From positions 1 through 64,000 of the forward strand of contig NZ_QRNF01000012.1 of NCBI RefSeq assembly GCF_003474435.1: 64,000 nucleotides of DNA. Reading direction: 5' to 3'. This document shows, piece by piece, positions 8,807 to 18,240 of the stretch. Positions within the stretch are counted from its first letter, which is position 1. Each line of letters starts with the position of its first letter. This DNA comes from Ruminococcus sp. AF46-10NS. Lineage in GTDB: Bacteria > Bacillota > Clostridia > Lachnospirales > Lachnospiraceae. Position numbers and translations under genes: made by a program. The notes under the pieces are model-generated. The model was not told the origin of the DNA, did no database searches, and saw only the letters and a program-made list of their open reading frames with translations.

Positions 8807-10271
8807 ATGCCCAATATGGAATATACTTTTTATACCTTGGCGCAGTATCCGGATCCATTACTTTAATATAGCCTCCGTCAACAGCACTGGTAAGAAGTCG
8901 AGAGGCTTTCGCTTTCTCTTTTTCTCCCAATCCAAATATTTTTCGAATATCTGAGTTAGAAATCCCCTCAAAATTGACATATGCCAGACATGCCTGCATA
9001 TAACAAGTACGCATCCGATCTTCTTTCGTGGTTAATTCAAACGGTACTTTCGCAAACAATATTGCTTTTGTAAATTGATTGTTTTGATTTTCAATCCTCG
9101 GTGCAAGTAATTCATTTTTGCCGGTTGCTTCAACAATCTTATCATATCCACTGCCACGTTCCTCACAGATACCACATTTATGCATAAATCCGGCAATATT
9201 TTCATTTCTGGACACCGGCACCGAATCTACAATTCTTTCAATTGCTACCAGTGGTGCACCAGCATTTGAAAATTCAATTCGATTTTTAAACACTTCTACC
9301 ATCGGATTTGTACCTCTTTGCTGCAGATCCTGATGTATCATAGCATTTGCCAACAACTCACGGATAGCAATTTCCGGGAAACTGACAACAGATTTCCTTG
9401 TTGCTTCTACAATAACCTCTTCCTGCGGAATAATTGTCATAATATACTGCACGATTTCTTCATGCGAAAATGCATAGCCCGCACAGAACTCTTTTTCTCT
9501 GATAGCATCCAGTCTGGAATTCTCCTTATACCATATCACCCTCACAGTTCTTCTATGCAAAGATTCAAATTTCTTCAAATCCTTTGCGATCATCAATGCT
9601 CCCATATTCGTGATATCCCATGTACCGGCATCATTTCTCTTTATGAACTTTTCATGCTGTAAATCTTCCAATACTTTATCCCGATTTCTCGGAATTGGCA
9701 TTTCCAGTTTATCATAATACTTTGAGTAATCCAATAATAACACCATTTCATCTTCATCTAAATTTCCCATCGCAATTCGAAGTTCATATGGTGTAGAATC
9801 GAATGTTCTCCATAATTCTCTTTCTTTGTCAGGATACTCTTTTAAATTCTTTTTGTTCGTTCCAATTCTTATAAATTCCCCACCAGCGAACTGTACCGGC
9901 TGTTTTTCTGCACAAGGAATCTCCATCAGCACAACCATTCCTTCATCCATCGGGACCTCAAAAAATCGGAAATTAATTCTTGGTGAAAGCATTCTGGAAA
10001 GCCATGCTTCCAATTCCTCATTTCCCTTTTTCATTTTACGATATTGAAATTCAGTTCCAACAATTTTATGCGTTGCATCATCTACACCCCAAACCAAATA
10101 TGCTTTAGGTCGTTCGCATAGTGCTGCTGAATTACTTAATGCCGAAATATATTCACCAATCATTTGAGGTTGCTTATTGTTACATTTAAATTCTACCCAC
10201 TCAGTCTCGTTCGGAAGCTTTACAAGCTCCCGAACAAGACTCTGCAGATACTCTACTGATCGTATTGCCAT
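8805..10271 (-). CDS. AlbA_2/Schlafen-type ATP-binding putative transcriptional regulator
   Basis: A 488-residue protein with an N-terminal AlbA_2 (Schlafen-like) domain (about 10-130, ETEWVEFKCN), a middle region with the HATPase_c_4-like segment (REDR-type motif seen as IRELLANAMIHQDL near 310, then GGSG-like RGSGYDKI) and a C-terminal winged-helix region (about 425-480). This family is annotated as ATP-dependent helix-turn-helix regulators, often found in accessory regions and sometimes linked to stress or defence. No SD is visible before the ATG, and a palindrome overlaps the start codon, suggesting autoregulation or a leaderless transcript. It converges on the Xre-type regulator and is separated from pgi by the pgi terminator. 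Confidence 0.85.
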   Translation of the reverse strand: MAIRSVEYLQSLVRELVKLPNETEWVEFKCNNKQPQMIGEYISALSNSAALCERPKAYLVWGVDDATHKIVGTEFQYRKMKKGNEELEAWLSRMLSPRINFRFFEVPMDEGMVVLMEIPCAEKQPVQFAGGEFIRIGTNKKNLKEYPDKERELWRTFDSTPYELRIAMGNLDEDEMVLLLDYSKYYDKLEMPIPRNRDKVLEDLQHEKFIKRNDAGTWDITNMGALMIAKDLKKFESLHRRTVRVIWYKENSRLDAIREKEFCAGYAFSHEEIVQYIMTIIPQEEVIVEATRKSVVSFPEIAIRELLANAMIHQDLQQRGTNPMVEVFKNRIEFSNAGAPLVAIERIVDSVPVSRNENIAGFMHKCGICEERGSGYDKIVEATGKNELLAPRIENQNNQFTKAILFAKVPFELTTKEDRMRTCYMQACLAYVNFEGISNSDIRKIFGLGEKEKAKASRLLTSAVDGGYIKVMDPDTAPRYKKYIPYWA

Positions 10272-10279
10272 AATGGCAA
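10265..10279. promoter_or_regulatory. Palindrome over the AlbA-domain gene start
   Basis: TTGCCATAATGGCAA is an almost perfect palindrome (7-bp arms, one central base) that contains the start codon of the AlbA-domain gene. It could be an autoregulatory operator. Confidence 0.5.
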
Positions 10280-10305
10280 GTTACAAGGTGATTTTCCACG
10301 TGTAA

Positions 10306-10350
10306 AACACAAGCCCTCCACCTACAATTTGTAAGCGAAGGGCTTGTATT
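10306..10350 (-). terminator. Terminator downstream of pgi
   Basis: Arms ACAAGCCCT and AGGGCTTGT flank a loop of about 20 bases directly after the pgi stop codon. On the minus strand the stem is followed by a short T-rich stretch. Confidence 0.7.
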
Positions 10351-10376
10351 ATTTCATGATTGATCTAACTTTCAAA

Positions 10377-11957
10377 TCAGATATTCAGCAGATCGCTGAA
10401 TACTTTCAGTGCTCCATCTGTCTCATGTGCAAGAACACGTTTTGCAAGAACTTTACCAAGCTGAACACCTTCCTGGTCAAAGCTGTTCAGGTTCCACAGG
10501 AATCCCTGGAACATTACTTTGTTTTCAAAGTGTGCAAGGAGTGCACCAAGGCTTGCAGGATTTACCTGATCACCAATGATGATGCTTGACGGACGTCCAC
10601 CTTCAAAGTTCTTATTGCTGTTTTCATCAGATTTACCACATGCAAATGCAACGATCTGAGCTGCAACGTTAGCGCAGAGTTTCTGCTGGCTTGTGCTGTC
10701 CTGGATCACTACATCTGTGCCCATCTGGTTATTTCTGTATCCGATGAACTGAAGCGGTACGATATCAGTTCCCTGATGAAGAAGCTGATAGAAGGAATGC
10801 TGTCCGTTTGTTCCTGGTTCTCCAAAGATTACCGGTCCTGTTACATAATTTACAGGATCACCGAAACGGTTTACAGATTTTCCGTTAGATTCCATATCAA
10901 GCTGCTGCAGATGTGCAGGGAAGCGGCTGAGTGCCTGTGAATATGGAAGAACTGCTGTGCTTGGATATCCAAGGATGTTTCTTTCATATACGCCGATCAG
11001 CGCATCCAGCATAGCCGGGTTCTGCATAACATCTTCGTTTTTAGCAAGTTTATCTTCTTCTGCTGCACCTTCAAGGAATTCTGCAAATACTTCCGGTCCG
11101 AATGCCAGAGATAATACAGCACCGCCAACTGCAGATGTGGAAGAATAACGTCCACCGATATAATCATCCATGAAAAATGCTGCAAGATAATCATCACTCT
11201 TAGCAAGTGGAGAAGTCTCACTTGTAACAGCGATCATATGCTTGGAAGCATCCAGTCCTGCATTTTTAAGAGCATCTTTTACGAAGGATTCATTTGTCAG
11301 TGTTTCAAGAGTTGTACCTGATTTAGATACCAGTACGAAAATGGAATGTGCAACATCAATAGAATTCAGGACTGCTGCTGCATCATCAGGATCTACATTG
11401 CTGATGAATCTGGCTTCCATTTTAAATTTGTCATTTTTCTTTGCCCAGTTCTCAAGTGCAAGGTACATTGCACGCGGACCAAGGTCACTTCCGCCGATAC
11501 CGATCTGAACAACAGTTGTGAATTTTTCTCCTGCTGCGTTTGTAATCTCACCTGCATGTACTTTATTGGCAAAGTAAGCAATCTTCTGCTGCTGTTCTAC
11601 ATAGAAAGCACGTTTGTCAACGCCGTCAGCTGTAACAGTATCACCAAGCTGGCCACGTGTCAGCTGATAAAGAACGAGACGTTTCTCACCTGTATTGATC
11701 ATTTCGCCATTGTAGAGAGCTGCGTATTTTTCAGTAAGCTGTGCTTCTTTTGCAAGCTTTTTGAGACCTTCAAGTACGTCGTCATCTACCTGTTTTGCAG
11801 CATAGTTATATGCAAGACCAGCCGCCATCGGTACGCTGTATTTTTTAACACGTTCTGCACCATTTTCTCCGGTCATAGCTTCTACAAGGTTTACTTTCTT
11901 TACATTTGAAAGTTCTTTGAAAGATTCAAGAGTATCCAGGTTGTTCCAGGTACTCAT
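10377..11957 (-). CDS. pgi: Glucose-6-phosphate isomerase
   Basis: A 526-residue phosphoglucose isomerase, close to the usual bacterial length. It interconverts glucose 6-phosphate and fructose 6-phosphate in glycolysis. Visible signatures are GIGGSDLG (153-160), the phosphate-binding SKSGTTLETLTN (from 211) and FGEPGTNGQHSFYQLLHQGT (near 395). SD AAGGAGG precedes the ATG. It is monocistronic, with its own terminator, and is separated from the sugar operon upstream by a strong terminator at 12124-12191. It is normally core chromosomal DNA and so limits how far the left accessory block extends. Confidence 0.97.
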   Translation of the reverse strand: MSTWNNLDTLESFKELSNVKKVNLVEAMTGENGAERVKKYSVPMAAGLAYNYAAKQVDDDVLEGLKKLAKEAQLTEKYAALYNGEMINTGEKRLVLYQLTRGQLGDTVTADGVDKRAFYVEQQQKIAYFANKVHAGEITNAAGEKFTTVVQIGIGGSDLGPRAMYLALENWAKKNDKFKMEARFISNVDPDDAAAVLNSIDVAHSIFVLVSKSGTTLETLTNESFVKDALKNAGLDASKHMIAVTSETSPLAKSDDYLAAFFMDDYIGGRYSSTSAVGGAVLSLAFGPEVFAEFLEGAAEEDKLAKNEDVMQNPAMLDALIGVYERNILGYPSTAVLPYSQALSRFPAHLQQLDMESNGKSVNRFGDPVNYVTGPVIFGEPGTNGQHSFYQLLHQGTDIVPLQFIGYRNNQMGTDVVIQDSTSQQKLCANVAAQIVAFACGKSDENSNKNFEGGRPSSIIIGDQVNPASLGALLAHFENKVMFQGFLWNLNSFDQEGVQLGKVLAKRVLAHETDGALKVFSDLLNI

Positions 11958-12123
11958 AATAAGATTCCTCCTTAAAATTAGATGTTCCCGCTGTTTTCAG
12001 GATTCGTTTCAATCTCTTTGATTATAATATCAAATGAAGGTAAATTCAAGTCTGCAAACGGAGGTGTGGATATTCTCTCTATAAAATCAACGCCCTTTTT
12101 CCCTCATCTGGATCGTACACCTT

Positions 12124-12191
12124 AAAAAAATTACAGAGAAAGCTCCTACAATGCCATTCAACACTATAGGAACTTTCTCTGTAATTTTTTT
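12124..12191. terminator. Strong bidirectional terminator at the end of the sugar operon
   Basis: A stem of over 20 bp (AAATTACAGAGAAAG on the left; CTTTCTCTGTAATTT on the right) has T-runs on both sides. It lies immediately after the LacI stop codon and upstream of pgi. The loop-side sequence CTCCTACAATGCC...ATAGGA recurs in the hairpin at 25780-25826 on the other side of the operon. Confidence 0.9.
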
Positions 12192-12195
12192 TATT

Positions 12196-13173
12196 CTATT
12201 CTGTCGTTTGCCCTTTCACCAGACAAACATCCTTCAAAATAATATCTTCATGTAATTTTGCACCATTTATTTTCTTTAATAATACATCTACCAATGTATC
12301 TGCCAATTCTTTTATTGGCTGTGAAACATAAGTCATTGACGGATAACTTATCTTTGCAATCAGCGTTCCATCATATCCTACTGCTTTAAATTCATCAGGA
12401 ATACACATTCCCCTCTCACCTGCACATTTTAACGCATTCATAATGATCAAATCTTCCGAAAACATTGCATCCATTTCCGGATATTCATCAAAAAGTTTAT
12501 TCATTTGCTGATGATATTCTTCTGTTCTTTGTTTTGTATTCCAGATATAATCGATACATTTTACACCATTTTTCTTCAATGTTTCTGAAAAAACCCTATG
12601 ACGATTAATAGAAGGAGATTTATCTGTTACAACAGCCGTTACATTTAAAACGCATTTGCAGTCATTCTTTATAATTTCATTTGCAGCCAGCAAACCACCC
12701 TTATTATGGTCAGAATAGATGGTTGGAATCTCTTCCGCAACTCGATAATCAAATGCCACAATAGGAAGATCCAGATTCTGATATTCGGACTCTGCTAACA
12801 TATGCGTTCCAAGAATAATACCATCTACCATATTTTCTCTCATCATTTTTATATAATCTCTTTCTTTATCTTCCGTATCTCCGGTATTACATAAAAAAAG
12901 TTTATAATGATGTTTATAAAGTTTTTTTTCGATGTATTTCGTTATTTCCGCCCAAAAAGGATGCGAGCTGTCAGGCACGATCAGACTAATATAATAAGAT
13001 TTTTGTCTAAAAAGGTTTCTAGCAATCTGATTTGGGACATAATCAAGCTGATCAATTGCTTTATATACACTTTCGTATGTATCCTGTGATATATACCCTT
13101 TATTATTCAATACTCTTGAAACAGTTGTTACAGAAACTCCAGCCAGTTTGGCCACATCTTTAATATTTGCCAT
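12196..13173 (-). CDS. LacI-family regulator of the sugar operon
   Basis: A 325-residue LacI/GalR regulator. The helix-turn-helix and hinge are at the N-terminus (IKDVAKLAGVSVTTVSRVLN, then YVPNQIARNL); a periplasmic-binding-protein-like sugar-sensing domain follows (SLIVPDSSHPFWAEI, then VAFDYRVAEEIPTIYSDH). It is the last gene of the operon, 152 bp after the aldolase gene, so it may also have its own promoter. The likely target is the imperfect palindrome TCAACCGGTTTCA (25587-25599) downstream of the main promoter. The effector sugar is unknown. Confidence 0.93.
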   Translation of the reverse strand: MANIKDVAKLAGVSVTTVSRVLNNKGYISQDTYESVYKAIDQLDYVPNQIARNLFRQKSYYISLIVPDSSHPFWAEITKYIEKKLYKHHYKLFLCNTGDTEDKERDYIKMMRENMVDGIILGTHMLAESEYQNLDLPIVAFDYRVAEEIPTIYSDHNKGGLLAANEIIKNDCKCVLNVTAVVTDKSPSINRHRVFSETLKKNGVKCIDYIWNTKQRTEEYHQQMNKLFDEYPEMDAMFSEDLIIMNALKCAGERGMCIPDEFKAVGYDGTLIAKISYPSMTYVSQPIKELADTLVDVLLKKINGAKLHEDIILKDVCLVKGQTTE

Positions 13174-13325
13174 TCAATCCTCCGCGATTTTACAGATTCG
13201 CTTGTTTCTTTATATTATAACTATTTATTCATGTATTTCGCAAGCCAAACTCTACTTTTGCACACAAAATCTTCAAAATGCTCTAGTCAACCTCTTATTC
13301 TGTTTCTGCTCGGATCAATAATACC

Positions 13326-14255
13326 CTATTTTCCAACAATTTCTTTGAGAACACCCTGAACAACAGCTTTTACAAGTTCATCCTGGGATGGCTGGTCTAA
13401 TACACCTTTTCCATTGCTTGAGAAAAGTATCATCTTCTTCATGGTTTCCTGTTTAACAGCCTCAACTGCCGCCGGAATCAAATCAATGATACCTTTATTC
13501 ATACTTTCAAATTTGCGGAATTCAGCCTCTACTGCTGCCACATTGATATCCGTAAAAATATTGATCTTGCTTATACCTTCCTGAATCGCACGTTTGAAGT
13601 CGTTGTCTGTAAGTCCGGAACCGCCATGCAGAACAAGCGGTACATCTACTGTATGAGCAATGGTATTAATTCTCTCAAAATCAAGCTTTGGAGGCAACTT
13701 ATATGCCCCGTGGGCAGTTCCTACTGCAATTGCAAGAGCATCCACACCTGTTTTGTCAACAAAGTCTTTTGCCATCCTCGGATCTGTATAGAAATCAGCC
13801 GGATTGATATGGGCGCTTCCCTCTGCAGAATCCGGGTTGTCACCTACATGTCCGAGTTCGCCCTCGATGGTTGCTCCATAAGAATGCGCGATGTCTGCCA
13901 TTTCTTTAACTTTTCTTACATTATCTTCATAAGAATCTGTAGAGCAGTCATACATAATGGATGAGAATCCAAGTTCCAGAGCTTTCAGGCATGTTTCTTT
14001 CTTAAGGCCATGATCCAGATGAATAACTACCGGAACATTTGCTTTCTTAGCCATAGGAATAAGATAATAGGAAACCTCTTCCAGTGGTCCGTATGGAAGA
14101 AGTACTTCCGCAGTTCCCATGATAACCGGTGACTGAGAATTTTCTGCTGCTGCAATGATTCCTCGCGCCAGTTCCAGGTTTACCGCATTAAATAGTCCTA
14201 CTGCATATTTTCCCTTTTTTGCCGGATAAAGCACATCATTCATATTAACTAACAT
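13326..14255 (-). CDS. Class II (zinc) ketose-phosphate aldolase
   Basis: A 309-residue class II aldolase of the FbaA/GatY/IolJ superfamily. Zinc ligands are visible: HLDHG (His82 region), EGELGH (near 135), VGTAHG (near 180) and LHGGSG (near 208). NIFTDIN stands where fructose-bisphosphate aldolases have the NTDLR-like phosphate-binding segment, so the substrate need not be fructose 1,6-bisphosphate. These enzymes split a phosphorylated ketose, usually to dihydroxyacetone phosphate and an aldehyde. It is 12 bases downstream of the PfkB kinase, which suggests that the kinase product is its substrate. Confidence 0.92.
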   Translation of the reverse strand: MLVNMNDVLYPAKKGKYAVGLFNAVNLELARGIIAAAENSQSPVIMGTAEVLLPYGPLEEVSYYLIPMAKKANVPVVIHLDHGLKKETCLKALELGFSSIMYDCSTDSYEDNVRKVKEMADIAHSYGATIEGELGHVGDNPDSAEGSAHINPADFYTDPRMAKDFVDKTGVDALAIAVGTAHGAYKLPPKLDFERINTIAHTVDVPLVLHGGSGLTDNDFKRAIQEGISKINIFTDINVAAVEAEFRKFESMNKGIIDLIPAAVEAVKQETMKKMILFSSNGKGVLDQPSQDELVKAVVQGVLKEIVGK

Positions 14256-14267
14256 TTTTTCTACCTC

Positions 14268-15404
14268 TTACTTTCTTTTTTCCCAACCTGCGGCAATCTT
14301 CTCCTGTACTTCATCAAGTGGAATGATTCCACTGAGCGCATCATAGGTCTGTACACAGAGCGCTCCGGTCGCTGTTGCAAGATGAAGAGCATCCTCCCAG
14401 CTTTTGCCTTCCAGGATAGCACTTAAGAATGCAGCAATCGTCGTATCTCCGGCGCCTGTTCCAGATGCGACTTTGTCTTTTTCTACGAAATAACTCTTCT
14501 CAAAAGCTTCTTTGACTGCCCATGTCTCCGCAATCTCTTCTCCGATTCCACCACCAATCTTCAGAAGCTGTTCCTTGGCTGCTGTGCGAAAATAGATGCC
14601 CGGTGTACCACATTTGATCAGGATAACTTTTGCACCATAGGAGAGAAGCTTATCTGCCAGTGGCCTGATATCTTTTTCAACATCAAGGAAGTTCGTTACA
14701 TCTGAACCATTTGCCCTTTCGTTCCATTCATGATAACGGTCACGGTCCAGCATAATGCAGAGTTCTTCAACACTCGGCACAAAGAAATCAATGTACGGAA
14801 TCACAGATTTCAGAACTTCGTTCCAATCCTGGGTACCTGCTTCTGTACTTTCTTCAAACATTGCCATATCAACAGAGATTGCAACTCCCTGTTCATGAAC
14901 AGCCTTTAAAAGACGAACCAGTTCTTTGCCGCCATCAATATACATCTTCCGCATCAGCGATGGATAGCCAAAATGGAACAGATTTGCTCCTTTTACCTTT
15001 TCCAGATCGATATCATCCAGAGTAAATGTATCATTAGCACCTGAGCAGTGAAGGAAGATCCTGTCAATGCCTGCCGGTGCAAGGATTACAGAATAAGAAG
15101 TTCCGACTCCTTTTCTTACAATCATGCTCTCCGGAGATGCACCATATTTTTCCAGTTCGTTGAGAACCATCTGACCAAATGCATCATCTCCGACCATTCC
15201 CATTAGTTCTACATCTGCGCCAAGACGTTTCATGCCAACACCTGTGTTGGATACCGATCCGCCAAGACTTACTTTGGCCGCATCCATTGCGATTAGTTGC
15301 CCCGGTCTGAAAAGGTCTTTGATGTTTTTTTCTTCCTTGCTCTTAAAAGCCGGTGTAATATCCAAACAGATATGTCCGGCTGCAATTGCTTTCTTTATGC
15401 TCAT
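14268..15404 (-). CDS. PfkB-family carbohydrate kinase
   Basis: A 378-residue ribokinase/PfkB kinase, longer than the usual 300-330. The N-terminal substrate-side glycines (SLGGSVSNTGVGMKRLG, near 46) and the C-terminal signature with catalytic base (GTGAGDTTIAAFL, near 320) are present. Members phosphorylate sugars, ketose phosphates or keto-deoxy sugars. There is an insertion around 225-240 (RDRYHEWNERANGSD). It lies between the glycosidase and aldolase genes with 12-36 bp gaps. The substrate is inferred to be the sugar released by the glycosidase or the product of the GRE. Confidence 0.92.
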   Translation of the reverse strand: MSIKKAIAAGHICLDITPAFKSKEEKNIKDLFRPGQLIAMDAAKVSLGGSVSNTGVGMKRLGADVELMGMVGDDAFGQMVLNELEKYGASPESMIVRKGVGTSYSVILAPAGIDRIFLHCSGANDTFTLDDIDLEKVKGANLFHFGYPSLMRKMYIDGGKELVRLLKAVHEQGVAISVDMAMFEESTEAGTQDWNEVLKSVIPYIDFFVPSVEELCIMLDRDRYHEWNERANGSDVTNFLDVEKDIRPLADKLLSYGAKVILIKCGTPGIYFRTAAKEQLLKIGGGIGEEIAETWAVKEAFEKSYFVEKDKVASGTGAGDTTIAAFLSAILEGKSWEDALHLATATGALCVQTYDALSGIIPLDEVQEKIAAGWEKRK

Positions 15405-15440
15405 GTTCTATCCTCACAGTTATTTCTTACCATACCGATT

Positions 15441-18206
15441 TTATTCAGTTTCATAAGCATATATATCCACCTTATGCTCTCCTGTCATTTCCTTGCCAAA
15501 GGAACCTTCCACCAGATTTCCATCCATTTTTACTGTATAGCTGTCACCATGCCCATGTATCTCAAATACAAATTTTGCATTCTGATATGGAACAGAATCA
15601 AGTACTGCTCCCTCAAATTCATCCAAAATACATGGATGTATCTGAATTCCCTGTTCACTATAACGTATTCCAAAAATTCCATTAACAATAAATCCAATAA
15701 AACCTGCCGCATGCCATGGCAGGTGCGGCCATCTCCACGCTCTTCCTGTATCAACATCCATTACTTCATGAAAAGATTTATTCAGGAGCACATTTCTCAC
15801 CTGTGCATAAATAAGCTTTTTCAGAAACTCTTTATTTCCACTTTCACCAGCTGCCTCTGATAACCCAAGCGTCCATGATACCCAGCATGCTCTCCAGAAA
15901 TGGTTTTTTTCTTTGCGGAACGGATACCAGTTAATTCCAAACTCAGAAAATGCCTCTGGATTACTTTCGATTGTCTTCAAAAACAGATTTCTCTGTCTCT
16001 CAGTTGCAATACCAAATCGTGGCCACAAAACCATTTCTGCCCCAGTCGTCTCCCACCAGCCTTTTTCGTATGCTTCACTTCCTATTGGTCCACTTGTAAA
16101 GCATTCTTTTTCTTCATTCCAGTATTTTTCCTTTATGGATGCAAGCATTTCCTTCGAACGACTTTCCCAGAACTTAATTCTCTCCGGATAGCATCCTGTC
16201 ACCTCACATATTCTGGCGACATCCTGATACATCAGGGCAAATGCAATTTCTGTTCCAAGACAGTATCCGCCATTCTCCGGTTCTTCAAAAGCATCCTGCG
16301 CAAGACACATGGTTGCATGAACCAGCTGCATTTCTTCATCATAACGTGCATCCGCTTCTTCTGCATATTTTATAATTCCAGGTAACATTTCATACAAAAG
16401 CTGGATATCTCCAGTTGTTATATAATGATCCCATGCTGCAATCGCCGGCATGGCAGCACAGTCAACACCATTATTAAATCCATGTTCAGAAATATAGGAT
16501 AACGACTCCCTGGCTTCATCCGGTGCAAGTAGATTCTGACATCGAAATGCTGCATGGCAGGTATCTCTTACCCAACTTCCAAAACCTTCTCCTTCTCTTT
16601 GAAAAACAGCCGCATTCATCAGACCTTCTTGTCCTGGCAAGGCATACTTTTTATTTCTGTTCTGACACATAATATCTGTTGCAAGCGAAAATGCTGCATT
16701 TATGACGTTATGCTCTGTATGTAATTTCGGGTAGGCTGAATCTTCCGGTGCGTCCCAACGCTCGGTTCGGTTCTGGATTCTTGTCATGTCTCCCCACGGA
16801 GTATCTCTCCAGCAGAATTCTTCCACCGCGCGTACAGGTGATAAAACTATTTTTCCACCACGCAGTGCCCATGCTGCAGGTTCTCCATAAATACGATCTT
16901 CTACACATTTCTCATATATTGTGTAAGATTCAGATTTAAACAACGGCTGTCCTTTTTCTTCCTGTTCGATCAGCCTTCTGTTTTCTTCTTCATATCTCGT
17001 AGATCTTAAACCCCATATATTCAGACAAATGACAGAGGCTGTTTTTCCATTCGTATGGATTTCAAAATACGGGTCCGCATTATATTGCAGATAAAATGAT
17101 GGATTATTGATATTTTCCACCTGCTCACTTCGAATCTTATAATCTTCTTTTTTCGGTCCATTATCCTGTACTATGAGCATTGCATTCTTTCTGTCTGCAT
17201 ATAATTCCTGAATTGCCATGTCCCTGTAGAAATGCAGATACAGTCTTCCTTTTTCCGTTGGAATTTTCATTTTATATCCCTGACAGTTCAGTGTCTGATC
17301 TAATGCCTTCCAGACCCACTTCACTCCACACAGCTCAAACTCAATTTCCGGTTCCTGTCCGACAAACATCTCCAGTTCTACCTCACAGGCCTTTGTCTGA
17401 ATATCAGATAAAATATTTTCAGGTGCCAGAAGTCGGACTTCCGGCCATACGTCTGGTCCCTGACGAAATCTCATGAGAAATTCAAACTTTTTATCAATAT
17501 GCTCATTATGCCACTGTCTAACCCACACTCGCAGATTATCCATCTGTGCAGCTGGCTTTATCTGTTCTCCTGAAAAAACGGATGGAATACTGATTGCATT
17601 AGATGATGCAACACCTTCACACGTTTTTTTCGCAGTCTGACCTAGAATCCAGATTTTTCCATCTTCTTCAAATTCTATTTGTTTTTCGACATCTCCAATC
17701 CATTTATCTGATTTCCGGCAGTTGATTTCAATTTCTTCTAACTCATTCTCCTCGGATTTCCAGTGCAGCAGATCCTTGCTTACAAGTCTCATAGCTGTTT
17801 GATTTTCTTCATTTCCTGTCAGTGAACATGGATCGGTTACACAATCTAAAACCCACTGTTCTCCTGCTTTTTTTACACTGTTCAGTTCCCGGATACATCC
17901 GGTTGGCGGCATATAATGAATGACAGACTTAGACAGTTCTCTTCTTCTCTGTTTTTCCGGATCATCAGAAAGTTCTATTGCATTGATCCATCTGCTCGCC
18001 GGACCTTCTGCCTGAATATCGTCCCCGAAAAAATCTTTCAGGGGATATGCCATCCAATAGTCCACTCTTGTCTTAGATACTTTCATCTGAATAGTTTCTT
18101 TTTTTCCAGTACTGTCTGAAATAGTTATAATACATGGATCTGCATTCTCTTCATAAGGAATGCGCAACCAGTTTTCTTCGTGCTTTTTCAGAAAATGCTT
18201 TTTCAT
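15441..18206 (-). CDS. Cytoplasmic six-hairpin glycoside hydrolase, family uncertain
   Basis: A 921-residue protein without a signal peptide. The first 480 residues are beta-rich and contain SKDLLHW, a turn typical of GH32/GH43-type propellers or their remnants. Residues about 480-830 look like an (alpha/alpha)6 toroid of six-hairpin glycosidases (WRDTPWGDMTR, GSWVRDTCHAAFRC, WWETTGAEMVLWPRFG, FWRACWVSWTLG), with a beta-sandwich at the end. GH78, GH63 or GH94-like families share this layout; I cannot choose among them. Inside an ABC-importer operon it should hydrolyse or otherwise split the imported glycoside in the cytoplasm and feed the kinase and GRE. An assignment of the catalytic acid is not possible by eye. 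Confidence 0.78.
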   Translation of the reverse strand: MKKHFLKKHEENWLRIPYEENADPCIITISDSTGKKETIQMKVSKTRVDYWMAYPLKDFFGDDIQAEGPASRWINAIELSDDPEKQRRRELSKSVIHYMPPTGCIRELNSVKKAGEQWVLDCVTDPCSLTGNEENQTAMRLVSKDLLHWKSEENELEEIEINCRKSDKWIGDVEKQIEFEEDGKIWILGQTAKKTCEGVASSNAISIPSVFSGEQIKPAAQMDNLRVWVRQWHNEHIDKKFEFLMRFRQGPDVWPEVRLLAPENILSDIQTKACEVELEMFVGQEPEIEFELCGVKWVWKALDQTLNCQGYKMKIPTEKGRLYLHFYRDMAIQELYADRKNAMLIVQDNGPKKEDYKIRSEQVENINNPSFYLQYNADPYFEIHTNGKTASVICLNIWGLRSTRYEEENRRLIEQEEKGQPLFKSESYTIYEKCVEDRIYGEPAAWALRGGKIVLSPVRAVEEFCWRDTPWGDMTRIQNRTERWDAPEDSAYPKLHTEHNVINAAFSLATDIMCQNRNKKYALPGQEGLMNAAVFQREGEGFGSWVRDTCHAAFRCQNLLAPDEARESLSYISEHGFNNGVDCAAMPAIAAWDHYITTGDIQLLYEMLPGIIKYAEEADARYDEEMQLVHATMCLAQDAFEEPENGGYCLGTEIAFALMYQDVARICEVTGCYPERIKFWESRSKEMLASIKEKYWNEEKECFTSGPIGSEAYEKGWWETTGAEMVLWPRFGIATERQRNLFLKTIESNPEAFSEFGINWYPFRKEKNHFWRACWVSWTLGLSEAAGESGNKEFLKKLIYAQVRNVLLNKSFHEVMDVDTGRAWRWPHLPWHAAGFIGFIVNGIFGIRYSEQGIQIHPCILDEFEGAVLDSVPYQNAKFVFEIHGHGDSYTVKMDGNLVEGSFGKEMTGEHKVDIYAYETE

Positions 18207-18240
18207 TTCTGTCTCTGTTCCTTTCTGTTAGCAATCTTCT

